NCBI RefSeq assembly: GCF_020521555.1
Contig: NZ_BPWA01000001.1
Span: 62,001 to 126,000 of the forward strand
Origin: Rodentibacter sp. JRC1
GTDB lineage: Bacteria > Pseudomonadota > Gammaproteobacteria > Enterobacterales > Pasteurellaceae
DNA: 64,000 bases
Direction of reading: 5' to 3'
Shown: positions 8,625 to 19,762 of the stretch, one piece after another
Layout of the letters: every line of letters begins with the position of its first letter
Numbering within the stretch: the first letter of the stretch is position 1
Made by a program: the position numbers and the translations under genes
Notes under the pieces: generated by a model
What the model was told of the DNA's origin: nothing
Database searches by the model: none
The model's input: only the letters and a program-made list of their open reading frames with translations

Positions 8625-9913
8625 CGGTCCTTTTATCTGCTTTATTACGTTTTATTTTTTTATTAGTCTTTATTGCCGGTATAAGTTATTTGGCTGGAGG
8701 AACCATTGCACTATGGGTATCGGTTTCTGCCGTATTATCGTGCGGCATTCTCTATCAACTTGTTTATTTAAATCGACTTATTCGTTGGCTTAATGATCAA
8801 CAAAACGAATTATACGGTAGCGGTATCTGGGGGCATATTTTTGATAAAATACTCGCCTTGCGTAAGGCCAGCCAAAAACGAAAAAAAGAACTTTCTGCCT
8901 CAATAACACGTTTTAATCAAATGATTGATACTATCCCGAATGGTGTCATCATCTTAAATGAAGGAAGAATCGAATGGTTTAATTCACTGGCTTGTAAACA
9001 TCTCAATCTTAACTATCACAATGATCTCAATTCTATTTTACAAAATCTTATTCGCCAACCTGATTTTCAACAATTTTTACAACAACGTATTGATGATCAA
9101 CCGCTAGTGCTAAAATTAAGTTTACCTAATGGTGACTATTTTAAACGAATTATACAAATTAGCCGTCAACCGTTTGAGCAACATAGCGAATTATTGATTA
9201 CTCAAGATATAACAAAAAAGGAGCAGTTAGATGAAGCTCAAATCGCTTTCGTTGCCAATGTTTCTCATGAATTACGAACACCTCTTACCGTCATTAACGG
9301 GTTTACCGAAACCTTACTAGAAACACCGGATTTATCTATTGAACAACACCAACAGTTTTTATCATTAATGCAGAAAGAAGGGCAGAGAATGTTAAGTGTG
9401 TTATCCGACTTATTAACACTCTCTCGTTTAGAACGTGGTCAATCAACCGGCGGCAAATATCGACGGTTTAATCTGTCTGAAATGGTAAAACAAGTGGTGG
9501 AATCTACGGAAAACTTTTCCCAAGGGCAACATCAATTTATTGTTGATATTACCCCTGATCTGTATTTTTATGGTTTAGAAACCGAACTGTATAGCGCATT
9601 CAGCAATCTCACTTTTAATGCCGTTCGTTACACGCCGGAGCAAGGCTCGATTACAATCCGTCTCCGTATTTTGGAAACGGATAAAATCGAATTTTCGGTT
9701 ACCGATACCGGGGTAGGAATTGCCGCCGAACATATTCCGCGTTTAACCGAACGTTTTTATCGGGTTGATAACGGCCGTTCCCGCCAAACCGGAGGAACGG
9801 GATTAGGTTTAGCGATAACCAAATTTGCTTTGGCAAAATATAATGCGAAATTAGATATTTCCAGTGAAGTGGGTAAGGGTAGCTGCTTTAAAACGATTTT
9901 GTCAGTTAATTAG
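8621..9913 (+). CDS. phoR: Phosphate regulon sensor kinase PhoR
   Basis: PhoR is the inner-membrane histidine kinase that phosphorylates PhoB and receives the phosphate status signal from PstB and PhoU. The 430-residue protein has two closely spaced N-terminal membrane helices with almost no periplasmic loop, as expected for PhoR. A PAS-like domain begins near residue 95 (FNQMIDTIPNGVIILNEG). The phosphorylated histidine is H216 in NVSHELRTPLTVI, and the ATP-binding boxes are NLTFNAVRYTP, DTGVGI and GGTGLGLAI. The start overlaps phoB by four bases. Confidence 0.96.
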   Translation: MTVLLSALLRFIFLLVFIAGISYLAGGTIALWVSVSAVLSCGILYQLVYLNRLIRWLNDQQNELYGSGIWGHIFDKILALRKASQKRKKELSASITRFNQMIDTIPNGVIILNEGRIEWFNSLACKHLNLNYHNDLNSILQNLIRQPDFQQFLQQRIDDQPLVLKLSLPNGDYFKRIIQISRQPFEQHSELLITQDITKKEQLDEAQIAFVANVSHELRTPLTVINGFTETLLETPDLSIEQHQQFLSLMQKEGQRMLSVLSDLLTLSRLERGQSTGGKYRRFNLSEMVKQVVESTENFSQGQHQFIVDITPDLYFYGLETELYSAFSNLTFNAVRYTPEQGSITIRLRILETDKIEFSVTDTGVGIAAEHIPRLTERFYRVDNGRSRQTGGTGLGLAITKFALAKYNAKLDISSEVGKGSCFKTILSVN

Positions 9914-9933
9914 CTACCTTACCGTTTGAAGGA

Positions 9934-10635
9934 TTATTTTAAGTTTGATTCGATTTCATCAAGCGGTTTATGGCGAATATCAATACCTCTTACCAAGTAA
10001 ACAACGTGTTCCGCCATATTTTTGGCGTGATCACCTATTCGTTCTACCGCTTTGTTCATCATCATTACATCAATCCAAGTGCTAATGTTTTTAGGTTCTT
10101 CAAAAATATTTGTCATTAACAAGCGTAGCTGATTACGATAATCCATATCTAATTTTTCATCGGATAATCTTAATTCAATCGCCGCCGTTTCGTCTAAACG
10201 GGCAAAGGCGTCCAATGCACGGCGAATCATTATAGATGCCATATCTAAAATGCGGTGTGTATCATATAAACCCGAAGAGGAGATTTTATTATTTACCAAA
10301 AGATTGTTGGTATAACTTGCAATTTTTTTTAATTCATCCCCAATACGTTCCAAATCAACAATCATACGGGTAGTGGTTAATACAAAGCGAAGATCGCCGG
10401 CGGCGGGCTGACGGCGGGCTATAATTGTTTGGCAATGATCATCAATTAATTCTTCCATCTCATTAATTTTTTTCTCACTTTCCAAGACTTCTTTTAACCC
10501 TTGTGGATTGGCTTGGCTAAGACTTTGTAAAATAATTTGGAGTTGTTGTTCAATGATTCCGCCCATTTGCATTACTTCGGTGCGGACATCTTCTAACTCT
10601 TGATTAAAATGTGATGAGATATGTTGATTTTTCAT
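9934..10635 (-). CDS. phoU: Phosphate signalling protein PhoU
   Basis: PhoU is the helical peripheral protein that dampens Pho regulon signalling and Pst transport when phosphate is plentiful. The 233-residue sequence has the two repeated three-helix modules with the metal-binding E/DxxxD motifs: DLERIGDELKKIA in the first half and AVERIGDHAKNMAEH in the second. The position is unusual: rather than following pstB, it is on the opposite strand, convergent with phoR and only 20 bp from it. It therefore has its own promoter, and I see no Pho box in the roughly 100 bp upstream. Confidence 0.95.
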   Translation of the reverse strand: MKNQHISSHFNQELEDVRTEVMQMGGIIEQQLQIILQSLSQANPQGLKEVLESEKKINEMEELIDDHCQTIIARRQPAAGDLRFVLTTTRMIVDLERIGDELKKIASYTNNLLVNNKISSSGLYDTHRILDMASIMIRRALDAFARLDETAAIELRLSDEKLDMDYRNQLRLLMTNIFEEPKNISTWIDVMMMNKAVERIGDHAKNMAEHVVYLVRGIDIRHKPLDEIESNLK

Positions 10636-10738
10636 AAATATTCCTTTGGAAAAATAAACTTAATATCGGTGAGTATAGCTGATAAATATGTCAAAAATAT
10701 GACAAATTTTGCAAAACTCACCTTTATTTAACCGCACT

Positions 10739-11068
10739 TTATAAACATTTTGCCGGTTTTGGCAATCCTGCGAGTTTGGTCGCTTGTTTTGCCGGCCCTT
10801 CGGGGAACAATCTCTGCAAATAACGGCTGTTTCCTTTATCCGCACCTAATTTTTCAGCCATCGCTTTTACCAACATACGAATCGCAGGGGAGGTGTTATA
10901 TTCTTGGTAAAAATCACGAACAAAATAAATAACTTCCCAATGGGCTTTTGTTAATTCAAGATTTTCTTGTATTGCTATGGCTCGAGCAACATCTTCATTC
11001 CATTGCGAGCTATCAAGTAAATAGCCTGAATTATCCGTTGCTAATTCAATTCCATTCACATTTAACAT
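10739..11068 (-). CDS. tusE: Sulfur carrier protein TusE (DsrC family)
   Basis: TusE accepts persulfide from the TusBCD complex and passes it to MnmA for 2-thiolation of wobble uridine in tRNA. This 109-residue DsrC-family protein ends KPAKCL, so the essential penultimate cysteine (C108) is present; the second cysteine of dissimilatory DsrC is absent, as in TusE. It starts one base after the ttcA stop and is certainly translated from the same mRNA. Its stop codon overlaps an uptake signal. No tusBCD genes are in the window. Confidence 0.95.
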   Translation of the reverse strand: MLNVNGIELATDNSGYLLDSSQWNEDVARAIAIQENLELTKAHWEVIYFVRDFYQEYNTSPAIRMLVKAMAEKLGADKGNSRYLQRLFPEGPAKQATKLAGLPKPAKCL

Positions 11069-11069
11069 A

Positions 11070-12002
11070 TCAATTCACTTCTTTAAAATTAATCATTTCG
11101 TTGTGAGAAAAATCCGTTTGATCTTCATCATTAAATTGCATTGGCTCAATACGTTCTTCATCAAAAGCGGTATCACCCTCAATTCCTTCTAAAGTTTGTC
11201 CGTGTCGAATACTTTTGAAATCAAATAATTTCGGGTCGCACATATGTGACAACGTAATATTTTGCATAGCACTAAACATTGTTTCCAAACGTCCCGGATA
11301 TTGACGTTCCCAAGTATTTAGCATTTCTTTCACCACCTGGCGTTGTAAGTTCGGCTGTGAGCCACACAAATTACAAGGAATGATCGGAAATTTTTTCGCA
11401 ACGGCATATTTTTCAATGTCTTTTTCTTTGCAATAAGCAAGTGGGCGAATCACAATCTGTTTGCCATCGTCAGAAATTAACTTTGGTGGCATCGATTTCA
11501 TTTTCCCACCATAAAACATATTCAGGAAAAGGGTCGCCAGCATATCATCACGATGATGACCCAAGGCAATTTTGGTTGCACCTAATTCTGTTGCCGTACG
11601 ATATAAAATGCCTCGGCGTAATCGAGAGCAGAGAGAACAAGTCGTTTTTCCTTCCGGTATTTTTTCTTTCACAATGCCATAAGTATTTTCTTGCACGATT
11701 TTGTAATCCACACCGATACTTTCTAAATATTCAGGCAATATATGTTCAGGGAAACCCGGTTGTTTTTGATCAAGATTCACCGCCACAATCTCAAACTTAA
11801 TCGGTGCACTTTGTTGTAAATTCAGCAAAATATCTAAAAGTGTGTAGCTATCTTTTCCACCGGATAAACATACCATCACCTTATCGCCTTCCTCGATCAT
11901 TCCAAAATCGGCAATGGCGTTGCCTACATTGCGACGTAAACGCTTTTGTAATTTATTGAAATTATAAGTTTGTTTCTTTTCTTGTTGAGTCAATTCGGTC
12001 AT
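11070..12002 (-). CDS. ttcA: tRNA 2-thiocytidine synthetase TtcA
   Basis: TtcA makes 2-thiocytidine at position 32 of several tRNAs, using ATP and an Fe-S cluster. The PP-loop SGGKDS lies at residues 47-52. The cluster cysteines are C122 and C125 (CSLC) and one of C210/C213 in PCNLC. The protein is 310 residues, the usual size. It is followed immediately by tusE, so two tRNA sulfur-modification genes share one transcript. It is divergent from mukF; a minus-strand TATAAT at 12034-12039 could serve as its -10 box. Confidence 0.96.
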   Translation of the reverse strand: MTELTQQEKKQTYNFNKLQKRLRRNVGNAIADFGMIEEGDKVMVCLSGGKDSYTLLDILLNLQQSAPIKFEIVAVNLDQKQPGFPEHILPEYLESIGVDYKIVQENTYGIVKEKIPEGKTTCSLCSRLRRGILYRTATELGATKIALGHHRDDMLATLFLNMFYGGKMKSMPPKLISDDGKQIVIRPLAYCKEKDIEKYAVAKKFPIIPCNLCGSQPNLQRQVVKEMLNTWERQYPGRLETMFSAMQNITLSHMCDPKLFDFKSIRHGQTLEGIEGDTAFDEERIEPMQFNDEDQTDFSHNEMINFKEVN

Positions 12003-12080
12003 TCTGTTTTTTTGTTTTTATAGAAAGAGACGTATTATACGTGAAAAATGGAAAAAGTGCGGTTGAGGAGAAAGAAGATT

Positions 12081-12109
12081 TTTAAGATCGACAAAAAATC
12101 CTGTATAAT
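12081..12109 (+). promoter_or_regulatory. Probable promoter of mukFEB
   Basis: TTTAAG (12081) and a perfect TATAAT (12104) are 17 bases apart and lie about 42 bases before the mukF start. Confidence 0.6.
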
Positions 12110-12150
12110 CGCCCCAATTTTATGTTCAATTTTAGCGTATTTTCATTTCA

Positions 12151-13485
12151 ATGATTGAAACATCACAAACTATTCCGGAACTCGTCTCTTGGGCGAAAGA
12201 TCGCGAATTTTCACTAAATTTACCGACCGAACGCTTAGTGTTCTTATTGGCAATTTCAATTTATAACAATGAACGATTAGACGGCGAAATGCTGGAAGCG
12301 GATCTGGTGGATATTTTTCGTCATACGATGAACGCTTTTGATCAATCAACCGAGGCGGTTGCCACACGTGCTAACAATGCAATCAATGAGCTGGTAAAAC
12401 AACGGTTGTTAAATCGATTTAGCAGCGAATTTACCGAAGGTTTGGCGATTTACCGTTTAACACCGCTTGGTGTCGGTGTGTCCGATTATTATATTCGTCA
12501 GCGTGAATTCTCCGCTTTGCGTCTTTCCGTGCAACTTTCCATTGTAGCGGACGAAATTCAACGTGCCTCGGATTCTGCCGAAGAAGGTTCAAAAAACAAT
12601 GAGACCGAACACTATTGGCGGCGCAATGTGTTTGCACCATTGAAATATTCCGTGGCGGAAATTTTCGATAGTATCGATCTTTCTCAGCGTATTATGGATG
12701 AAAATCAGCAGAGCATTAAAGAAGAAATTGCGGAACTTCTTACCAAAGATTGGCAAGCGGCAATTTCAAGTTGTGAACGTTTATTAGATGAAACTTCCGG
12801 TAACCTGCGTGAATTGCAAGATACCTTGAATGCGGCGGGAGACAAACTCCAAGCCCAATTATTGCGTATTCAAGATTGCGTTATCGGGCGTGATGATTTG
12901 TATTTTATCGATCAACTGATAACCGATTTGCAATCCAAACTCGACCGTATTATGAGTTGGGGGCAACAGGCGATTGATTTATGGATTGGTTACGATCGCC
13001 ATGTACACAAATTTATTCGTACCGCCATTGACATGGATAAAAATCGCGTATTTTCACAGCGTTTGCGTAATTCCATCAGAAATTATTTTGATCATCCTTG
13101 GTTCTTATGGATTGCGAAATCCGATAGTTTGTCAGATCTTCGTGATGAAGAAATGGTCTTACGTGAAGACGAAGCATTAGGCGAGTTGCCGGACGCGCTG
13201 GAATACGAATCCTTTTCCGATTTACAGGATCAAATTGTAGAACATATGCAAAACTTGCTGATTGCATATCGTGAAAATAACCGCCCGATTGATTTAAGTC
13301 TGGTTCTAAAAGAACAGCTCGACACTTACCCGCTTTCACGTCATTTTGATGTCGCACGAATTATTGTGGATCAAGCGGTGCGATTGGGAATGGCAAATGA
13401 TGATTTATCCGGTATTTATCCCCATTGGAAAGAAATTAATGAACGTGGCGCAGAAGTACAGGCACATGTGATTGATAAATATTAA
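12151..13485 (+). CDS. mukF: Chromosome condensin kleisin MukF
   Basis: MukF is the kleisin subunit of the MukBEF condensin that organises and segregates the chromosome in gamma-proteobacteria. The 444-residue protein has the N-terminal winged-helix dimerisation domain ([23 protein letters not shown]), a helical middle region around residues 120-290, and a C-terminal winged helix that binds the MukB head. In enterics the methyltransferase cmoM (smtA) precedes it, but here it is the first gene, divergent from ttcA. mukE follows after 82 bp containing an uptake signal. Confidence 0.96.
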   Translation: MIETSQTIPELVSWAKDREFSLNLPTERLVFLLAISIYNNERLDGEMLEADLVDIFRHTMNAFDQSTEAVATRANNAINELVKQRLLNRFSSEFTEGLAIYRLTPLGVGVSDYYIRQREFSALRLSVQLSIVADEIQRASDSAEEGSKNNETEHYWRRNVFAPLKYSVAEIFDSIDLSQRIMDENQQSIKEEIAELLTKDWQAAISSCERLLDETSGNLRELQDTLNAAGDKLQAQLLRIQDCVIGRDDLYFIDQLITDLQSKLDRIMSWGQQAIDLWIGYDRHVHKFIRTAIDMDKNRVFSQRLRNSIRNYFDHPWFLWIAKSDSLSDLRDEEMVLREDEALGELPDALEYESFSDLQDQIVEHMQNLLIAYRENNRPIDLSLVLKEQLDTYPLSRHFDVARIIVDQAVRLGMANDDLSGIYPHWKEINERGAEVQAHVIDKY

Positions 13486-13567
13486 AGTGCGGTCAAATTC
13501 TAAGTAGATTTGTAGGGTGCAAGGTCGGCACAATTTACACAGGACATAAAGAGTAAGAGAACAAACA

Positions 13568-14302
13568 ATGACAGATAACCTTCAAGATGTAATTTCCCCA
13601 AAACTCGCCACAGCGATTGCAAACCCGTTATTTCCGGCTGTCGATAGCCTTTTGCGTTTCGGTCGTCATATCAGCACGGAATATTTAGATCATCACGCCT
13701 TCTTAATGGATTTTCAAAACGAACTGGATGGCTTTTATCGCCGCTATAATGTGGAGCTCATTCGCGCACCGGAAGGTTTTTTCTATCTTCGCCCGAAAGC
13801 GACAACGTTAATTTCACGTTCGGTTCTCAGCGAGTTAGAAATGTTGGTGGGGAAAGTGTTGTGTTATCTCTATCTTAGTCCGGAACGTCTGGCTCAGCAG
13901 GGTATTTTTAGTACGCAAGAAGTCTATGATGAACTTTTAAATCTTGCTGATGAAGGAAAATTATTGAAAGCCATCAATCAACGTTCCAGCGGTTCGGATT
14001 TGGATAAACAAAAACTGGCTGAAAGAGTACGTTCGGCAATCGGGCGTTTACGTCGATTAGGAATGATTCAAACGGTGGGAGAACAAAACAGTGGAAAATT
14101 CACAATTTCCGAATCCGTATTCCGTTTTGGTGCGGAAGTGCGTTCCGGCGATGATCCGTTAGAAGCACAAGCCCGCTTAATTCGTGATGGGGAAGCCGCC
14201 ACGCCGGAATCCTTGGAATTAGAAAAACAAGCGCAATTAAGTGAACAAAATATTGAAAGTGCGGATGAAATTGACGAAGAATTTGATGGAGAACAAGCAT
14301 AA
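13568..14302 (+). CDS. mukE: Chromosome condensin subunit MukE
   Basis: MukE is the tandem winged-helix subunit that binds the MukF kleisin middle region and bridges the MukB heads. The 244-residue sequence has the recognisable [18 protein letters not shown] start and the [21 protein letters not shown] segment. The C-terminal tail after about residue 190 is acidic and glutamine-rich. The stop codon overlaps the mukB start by one base (TAATG), coupling their translation. An uptake signal and a short GTAGGGTGC hairpin occupy the gap after mukF. Confidence 0.96.
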   Translation: MTDNLQDVISPKLATAIANPLFPAVDSLLRFGRHISTEYLDHHAFLMDFQNELDGFYRRYNVELIRAPEGFFYLRPKATTLISRSVLSELEMLVGKVLCYLYLSPERLAQQGIFSTQEVYDELLNLADEGKLLKAINQRSSGSDLDKQKLAERVRSAIGRLRRLGMIQTVGEQNSGKFTISESVFRFGAEVRSGDDPLEAQARLIRDGEAATPESLELEKQAQLSEQNIESADEIDEEFDGEQA

Positions 14303-17300
14303 TGTCTGATGTTTTAGAATTAGGAAATGAAATCGAATTAGAAAACGAAACTGAAACCGCAGATGTTATAGCGCCTTTTAATACCGTCCAAAATGAAGTG
14401 GAGCGCGGTAAATTTCGTTCTTTAACCTTAATTAACTGGAACGGTTTCTTTGCCCGTACTTTTGATTTAGATGAATTGGTTACAACGCTTTCTGGCGGTA
14501 ATGGGGCGGGAAAATCCACAACAATGGCAGGTTTTGTCACCGCTTTAATTCCGGATTTAACATTGCTTCATTTTCGTAATACAACAGAGGCCGGTTCTAC
14601 CGGTGGTTCACGCGATAAAGGGTTGCACGGTAAATTACGTCCGGGAGTTTGTTATGCCGTGTTAGATACTGTCAATTCCCGTCATCAGCGTATTCTTGTC
14701 GGGGTACGTTTGCAACAAGTTGCCGGTCGTGACAAAAAAGTGGATTTAAAAACCTTCTCTATTCAAGGCGTAGAATTATCACAAAATCCGACCGCACTTT
14801 TCACTGAAACCGTGGGTGAACGTCAAGCGCGCGTACTCAATCTAAATGAACTCAAAGAAAAAATTGAAAATCTCGGCGCACAGTTCAAACAGTATTCATC
14901 TATCACCGATTACCATGGAATGATGTTTGATCTCGGTATTATTCCAAAACGTTTACGTTCCGCCTCTGATCGTAGCAAATTCTATAAACTGATCGAAGCC
15001 TCTTTATACGGAGGGATTTCCAGTGCGATTACCCGTTCTTTGCGCGATTATTTGTTGCCCGAAAACTTAGGCGTGCGTAAGGCTTTCCAAGATATGGAAA
15101 GCGCATTGCGTGAAAATCGAATGACATTGGAAGCGATCAAAGTTACCCAATCGGATCGTGATTTATTCAAACATTTAATTACCGAAACCACTAATTATGT
15201 GGCATCGGATTATATGCGCAATGCCAATGAACGCCGTGGCAATATTGAAATGGCAATGGCATCCCGCCGTGAATGGTATAAAGCCAAAGCGGAACAAGAT
15301 TTATCGCAGCATCGTTTGATCGATCTAAGCCGTGAAGCCGCAGAGCTTGAGGAAAGCGAACGTATCCTTGAAGTGGATCACCAAAGTGCCGTCGATCATT
15401 TGAATTTGGTGTTAAATGCCTTACGTCATCAAGAAAAAATTTCTCGTTATCAGGAAGATGTCGCTGAGCTTGAGGAACGTTTGGAAGAACAAAAAATTGT
15501 GGTAGAAACCGCGAATGAACAACTTGAAGAAAGCCAAGCGCAATTTGAACAAACCGAAATTGAAATTGATGAAATTCGTGCGCAATTAGCGGATTATCAA
15601 CAGGCGCTAGACGCACAACAAACCCGAGCACTTCAATATCAACAAGCCATTGCCGCATTGGAAAAAGCAAAAACGCTATGCGGATTGGCTGAATTAAGCG
15701 TGAAAAATGTAGAAGATTATCACGCAGAATTTGCCGCTCACGCAGAAAGTTTAACGGAAACGGTGTTGGAATTGGAACATAAAATGTCTATTTCCGAGGC
15801 TGCGAAATCTCAGTTTGATAAAGCATACCAACTTGTTTGCAAAATTGCGGGCGATGTACCGCGTTCTGCGGCGTGGGAAAGTGCGAAAGAATTGTTACGC
15901 GAATATCCAAGTCAAAAACTACAAGCTCAGCAAACGCCACAACTTCGTGCAAAATTACACGAACTTGAACAACGTTATACTCAGCAACAAAGTGCGGTCA
16001 GATTGCTCAACGATTTTAATCAACGTGCGAATTTGAATTTAGAAACGGCGGAAGAATTAGAAGAATATCATGCAGAGCAGGAAGCATTGGTCGAAAATCT
16101 TTCCGCACAGCTTTCTGAACAAGTTGAAACCCGCTCGACACTTCGCCAAAAACGTGAAAATTTAACCGCACTTTATGAGGAAAATGCACGTAAAGCACCG
16201 GCTTGGTTGACGGCACAAGCGGCATTAGAACGTTTACAAGAGCAAAGCGGAACAAGCTTTGAGCATAGCCAAGACGTAATGAACTTTATGCAGGCCCAGC
16301 TCGTAAAAGAACGCGAACTGACAATGCAGCGGGATCAATTGGCACATAAACGCCAGCAGCTTGATGAGCAAATTTCCCGTTTAAGCCAACCGGACGGTTC
16401 TGAAGATGTCCGTTTAAATACACTGGCAGAACGTTTCGGCGGCGTATTGCTTTCGGAACTTTATGATGACGTACCGATTGAAGATGCCCCTTATTTCTCT
16501 GCGCTTTATGGCCCGGCCCGTCATGCTATCGTTGTACGGGATCTCAATACTGTGCGTGAACAACTTGCCCGACTTGATGATTGCCCCGATGATTTATATC
16601 TCATCGAAGGCGACCCAACGGCCTTTGATGATAACGTATTATCCGCACAGGAACTTGAACTTGGTGTTGTCGTACAGGTTTCAGATCGACAATTACGTTA
16701 TTCCAAATTCCCGGAAATTCCATTATTCGGCAGAGCGGCCCGTGAGAAACATTTAGAGGAATTAACCGTTCAACGTGATGAAGTGGCGGAAGATTACGCT
16801 CAAATCGCTTTTGATGTTCAAAAATGTCAACGCTTACACGAGCATTTCAGCCAATTTGTCGGCTTGCATTTAGCATTGGCATTCCAGCCGAATCCGGAAG
16901 AGTTAATGGCTGAAATCAATCGGGAGCGTAATGAAATCGAACGGGAATTAAATCAATTTAGCAGTGGCGAACAGCAATTACGCATTAAATTAGATAATGC
17001 GAAAGAAAAAATGCAGCTGCTTAATAAACTCATTCCACAATTAAATGTGTTAGCGGATGACGATTTAATTGATCGAATTGAAGAATGTCGCGAACAATTA
17101 GATCTTTCGAAGCAAGATGAGCTGTTTATACGTCAGTATGGTGTGATGTTGTCACAATTAGAACCGATTGCAAACACATTACAAAGCGATCCGGAAAACT
17201 ATGAAGGTTTAAAAAATGAGCTAACACAAGTTATCGAACGTCAAAAGCAAGCTCAACAACGTGTATTTGCTTTGGCGGATGTGGTTCAACGTAAACATCA

Positions 17301-18804
17301 TTTTGCTTATGAAGATGCAGGGCAGGCAGAAACGTCAGAATTAAACGAGCAATTACGTCAACGTTTAGAACAAATGCAAGCGCAACGTGATGCGCAACGA
17401 GAACAGCTTCGTCAAAAACAAAGCCAGTTTGCACAATATAATCAAGTATTTATCGGGTTACAAAGTTCTCACGAAAGCAAAAATCAGTTACTGAAAGAAC
17501 TCATTGATGAAGTCGGTGAATTAGGCGTACGTGCAGATGAAGGGGCAGAGGAGCGTGCACGTATTCGCCGTGATGAGTTATATCAACAACTTTCAACCGG
17601 TCGCCAACGCCGTTCTTACGTAGAAAAACAACTTACATTAATTGAGAGTGAAGCGGAAAGTCTCAGTCGCCGTATTCGTAAAGCGGAGCGTGATTACAAA
17701 ACACAACGTGAATTAGTGGTTGCCGTAAAAGTCAGCTGGTGTGTGGTACTACGTCTGTCACGTAATTCTGATGTTGAAAAACGCTTAAACCGCCGTGAAC
17801 TTGCTTATTTATCGGCAGATGAATTGCGTTCAATGTCGGATAAAGCGTTAGGGGCGTTGCGTACTGCCGTAGCGGATAATGAATACTTGCGTGATAGTTT
17901 GCGTGTATCGGAAGACAATCGTAAACCGGAAAATAAAGTGCGATTCTTTATTGCCGTTTATCAACATCTGCGCGAACGTATTCGTCAAGACATTATTAAA
18001 ACGGACGATCCGATTGATGCAATCGAGCAAATGGAAATTGAGCTTTCCCGCTTAACGGCAGAATTGACCGGACGGGAGAAAAAACTTGCGATTAGTTCGG
18101 AAAGTGTTGCAAATATTATGCGTAAAACGATTCAACGTGAGCAAAATCGTATTCGTATGCTCAACCAAGGTTTACAGAATATTGCATTCGGTCAGGTAAA
18201 ATCAGTGCGTTTAGTCGTTAATATTCGTGATACGCACGCAATGTTGTTGGATGCGCTTTCCGGTCAGCAAGACGAATATCAAGATTTGTTTAACGATAAC
18301 CGCATTACTTTCTCGGAAGCAATGGCGAAGCTTTATCAACGTATTAATCCGCATATTGATATGGGGCAGCGCACCGCACAAACCATTGGCGAAGAACTGT
18401 TGGATTATCGTAATTATCTTGAACTTGAAGTGGAAGTTTTCCGTGGTGCGGACGGTTGGTTGCGTGCTGAAAGCGGTGCACTTTCAACCGGTGAAGCGAT
18501 TGGTACGGGGATGTCAATTCTCCTAATGGTGGTGCAAAGTTGGGAGGAGGAAAGTCGCCGTATTCGCGGTAAAGATATTGTACCTTGTCGTTTGTTATTC
18601 CTTGATGAGGCTGCACGTTTAGATGGAAAATCCATTTCTACCTTATTTGAGCTTTGCGAACGTTTGGATATGCAATTACTTATTGCCGCGCCGGAAAACA
18701 TTAGTCCGGAAAAAGGAACAACCTATAAATTGGTACGTAAAATTGCAGGCAACCAAGAACACGTACACGTGGTAGGATTGCGAGGGTTTGGCGCAACAGA
18801 ATAA
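14302..18804 (+). CDS. mukB: Chromosome condensin SMC-like ATPase MukB
   Basis: MukB is the SMC-like motor of the condensin. The 1500-residue protein carries Walker A GGNGAGKS at 65-72, then two long coiled coils separated by a hinge near residues 690-810, and at the C-terminus the signature [10 protein letters not shown] and Walker [13 protein letters not shown]. It has about 30 extra N-terminal residues compared with E. coli MukB, which starts near [13 protein letters not shown]; the overlap with mukE supports the longer start, but a shorter one is possible. The coiled-coil region holds several internal uptake signals. Confidence 0.97.
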   Translation: MSDVLELGNEIELENETETADVIAPFNTVQNEVERGKFRSLTLINWNGFFARTFDLDELVTTLSGGNGAGKSTTMAGFVTALIPDLTLLHFRNTTEAGSTGGSRDKGLHGKLRPGVCYAVLDTVNSRHQRILVGVRLQQVAGRDKKVDLKTFSIQGVELSQNPTALFTETVGERQARVLNLNELKEKIENLGAQFKQYSSITDYHGMMFDLGIIPKRLRSASDRSKFYKLIEASLYGGISSAITRSLRDYLLPENLGVRKAFQDMESALRENRMTLEAIKVTQSDRDLFKHLITETTNYVASDYMRNANERRGNIEMAMASRREWYKAKAEQDLSQHRLIDLSREAAELEESERILEVDHQSAVDHLNLVLNALRHQEKISRYQEDVAELEERLEEQKIVVETANEQLEESQAQFEQTEIEIDEIRAQLADYQQALDAQQTRALQYQQAIAALEKAKTLCGLAELSVKNVEDYHAEFAAHAESLTETVLELEHKMSISEAAKSQFDKAYQLVCKIAGDVPRSAAWESAKELLREYPSQKLQAQQTPQLRAKLHELEQRYTQQQSAVRLLNDFNQRANLNLETAEELEEYHAEQEALVENLSAQLSEQVETRSTLRQKRENLTALYEENARKAPAWLTAQAALERLQEQSGTSFEHSQDVMNFMQAQLVKERELTMQRDQLAHKRQQLDEQISRLSQPDGSEDVRLNTLAERFGGVLLSELYDDVPIEDAPYFSALYGPARHAIVVRDLNTVREQLARLDDCPDDLYLIEGDPTAFDDNVLSAQELELGVVVQVSDRQLRYSKFPEIPLFGRAAREKHLEELTVQRDEVAEDYAQIAFDVQKCQRLHEHFSQFVGLHLALAFQPNPEELMAEINRERNEIERELNQFSSGEQQLRIKLDNAKEKMQLLNKLIPQLNVLADDDLIDRIEECREQLDLSKQDELFIRQYGVMLSQLEPIANTLQSDPENYEGLKNELTQVIERQKQAQQRVFALADVVQRKHHFAYEDAGQAETSELNEQLRQRLEQMQAQRDAQREQLRQKQSQFAQYNQVFIGLQSSHESKNQLLKELIDEVGELGVRADEGAEERARIRRDELYQQLSTGRQRRSYVEKQLTLIESEAESLSRRIRKAERDYKTQRELVVAVKVSWCVVLRLSRNSDVEKRLNRRELAYLSADELRSMSDKALGALRTAVADNEYLRDSLRVSEDNRKPENKVRFFIAVYQHLRERIRQDIIKTDDPIDAIEQMEIELSRLTAELTGREKKLAISSESVANIMRKTIQREQNRIRMLNQGLQNIAFGQVKSVRLVVNIRDTHAMLLDALSGQQDEYQDLFNDNRITFSEAMAKLYQRINPHIDMGQRTAQTIGEELLDYRNYLELEVEVFRGADGWLRAESGALSTGEAIGTGMSILLMVVQSWEEESRRIRGKDIVPCRLLFLDEAARLDGKSISTLFELCERLDMQLLIAAPENISPEKGTTYKLVRKIAGNQEHVHVVGLRGFGATE

Positions 18805-18875
18805 ATTATAGAGAGGAAAGTGCGGTTGAAAATTTTAGCATTTTTGATCGCAGTTTTGTTATAAGGGAGATCATT

Positions 18876-19751
18876 ATGCACAATCTTATTCTTGCTATTC
18901 TTTGTAGCGTTGCCGTTTCAATATTTCTCAAAATTGCACGTAAAAAAAATATCATTATTGAACAGGCTATCGCTTTCAATTATATCACTGCAATCATTTT
19001 CAGCTATTTTCTACTTAAACCTGATTTTAAAGGATTAGAATTTGTTGATTATATTACGCAAAGTGAAAGTGTATTGATTTTCTTGGCATTGGGATTATTG
19101 TTGCCTAGCGTATTTATTATTATGTCAAAAGCAGTGGAGTTTGCCGGTATTGTACGCTCTGATGCAGCACAGCGTCTTTCTTTATTCTTACCGATCTTAG
19201 CGGCATTTCTTCTTTTTAACGAAACGCTAAGCCAGACTAAATTAATCGGGATTGTTTTGGCGTTTATCGGATTATTTTGTCTGTTAACAAAACCGATTCA
19301 AGGACAAAGTGCGGTCAATTTTAAAGGTATTTTGGGATTGATTGGCGTATGGTTTGGGTATGGCATTATTGATATTTTATTCAAACAGGTGGCAAAAAGT
19401 GGGGGAGCATTTCCTGCGACATTATTTATCTCTTTCTCTTTGGCTGCCTGTTTAATGTTTATCTTTTTATTGCTAAAACGCACACAATGGACTGTGCCAA
19501 GCTTATTTGGCGGCATTATTTTAGGAACATTAAATTTCTTTAATATCCTATTTTATATCAAAGCACACCAAAGTTTCGGCGGAAACCCAACACTTGTTTT
19601 TACCGGAATGAATATTGGTGTGATTTGTTTAGGCACGTTTACCGGCGCTCTAATATTTAAAGAAAAGATGAGTAAAATTAATTGGTTGGGAATTGGATTT
19701 AGTTTGAGTGCGATTTTTTGCTTGTATTATTTAGACAAAATAATGGCGTAA
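18876..19751 (+). CDS. DMT-superfamily (EamA) transporter
   Basis: This 291-residue membrane protein has ten predicted helices in two repeated EamA halves, the architecture of drug/metabolite exporters. The second half contains the EamA-typical GMNIGVICLGTFTGALIFKE segment, and the first ends with ETLSQTKLIGIVLAFIGLFCL. The substrate cannot be read from the sequence. It has an AAGGGAG ribosome binding site, lies 71 bp after mukB, and ends 11 bp before sbcB, so it is probably co-transcribed with sbcB without an obvious functional link. Confidence 0.85.
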   Translation: MHNLILAILCSVAVSIFLKIARKKNIIIEQAIAFNYITAIIFSYFLLKPDFKGLEFVDYITQSESVLIFLALGLLLPSVFIIMSKAVEFAGIVRSDAAQRLSLFLPILAAFLLFNETLSQTKLIGIVLAFIGLFCLLTKPIQGQSAVNFKGILGLIGVWFGYGIIDILFKQVAKSGGAFPATLFISFSLAACLMFIFLLLKRTQWTVPSLFGGIILGTLNFFNILFYIKAHQSFGGNPTLVFTGMNIGVICLGTFTGALIFKEKMSKINWLGIGFSLSAIFCLYYLDKIMA

Positions 19752-19762
19752 GAGAGAGTAGT

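Noticed and set aside
14100..14540. 146-codon minus-strand frame across the mukE-mukB junction
   Set aside because: It is antisense to two well-supported overlapping genes and shows no start signal.
15191..15670. 159-codon open frame on the minus strand inside mukB
   Set aside because: It is the complement of a glutamine- and glutamate-rich coiled coil, has no family features and no promoter, and mukB is clearly the coding frame.
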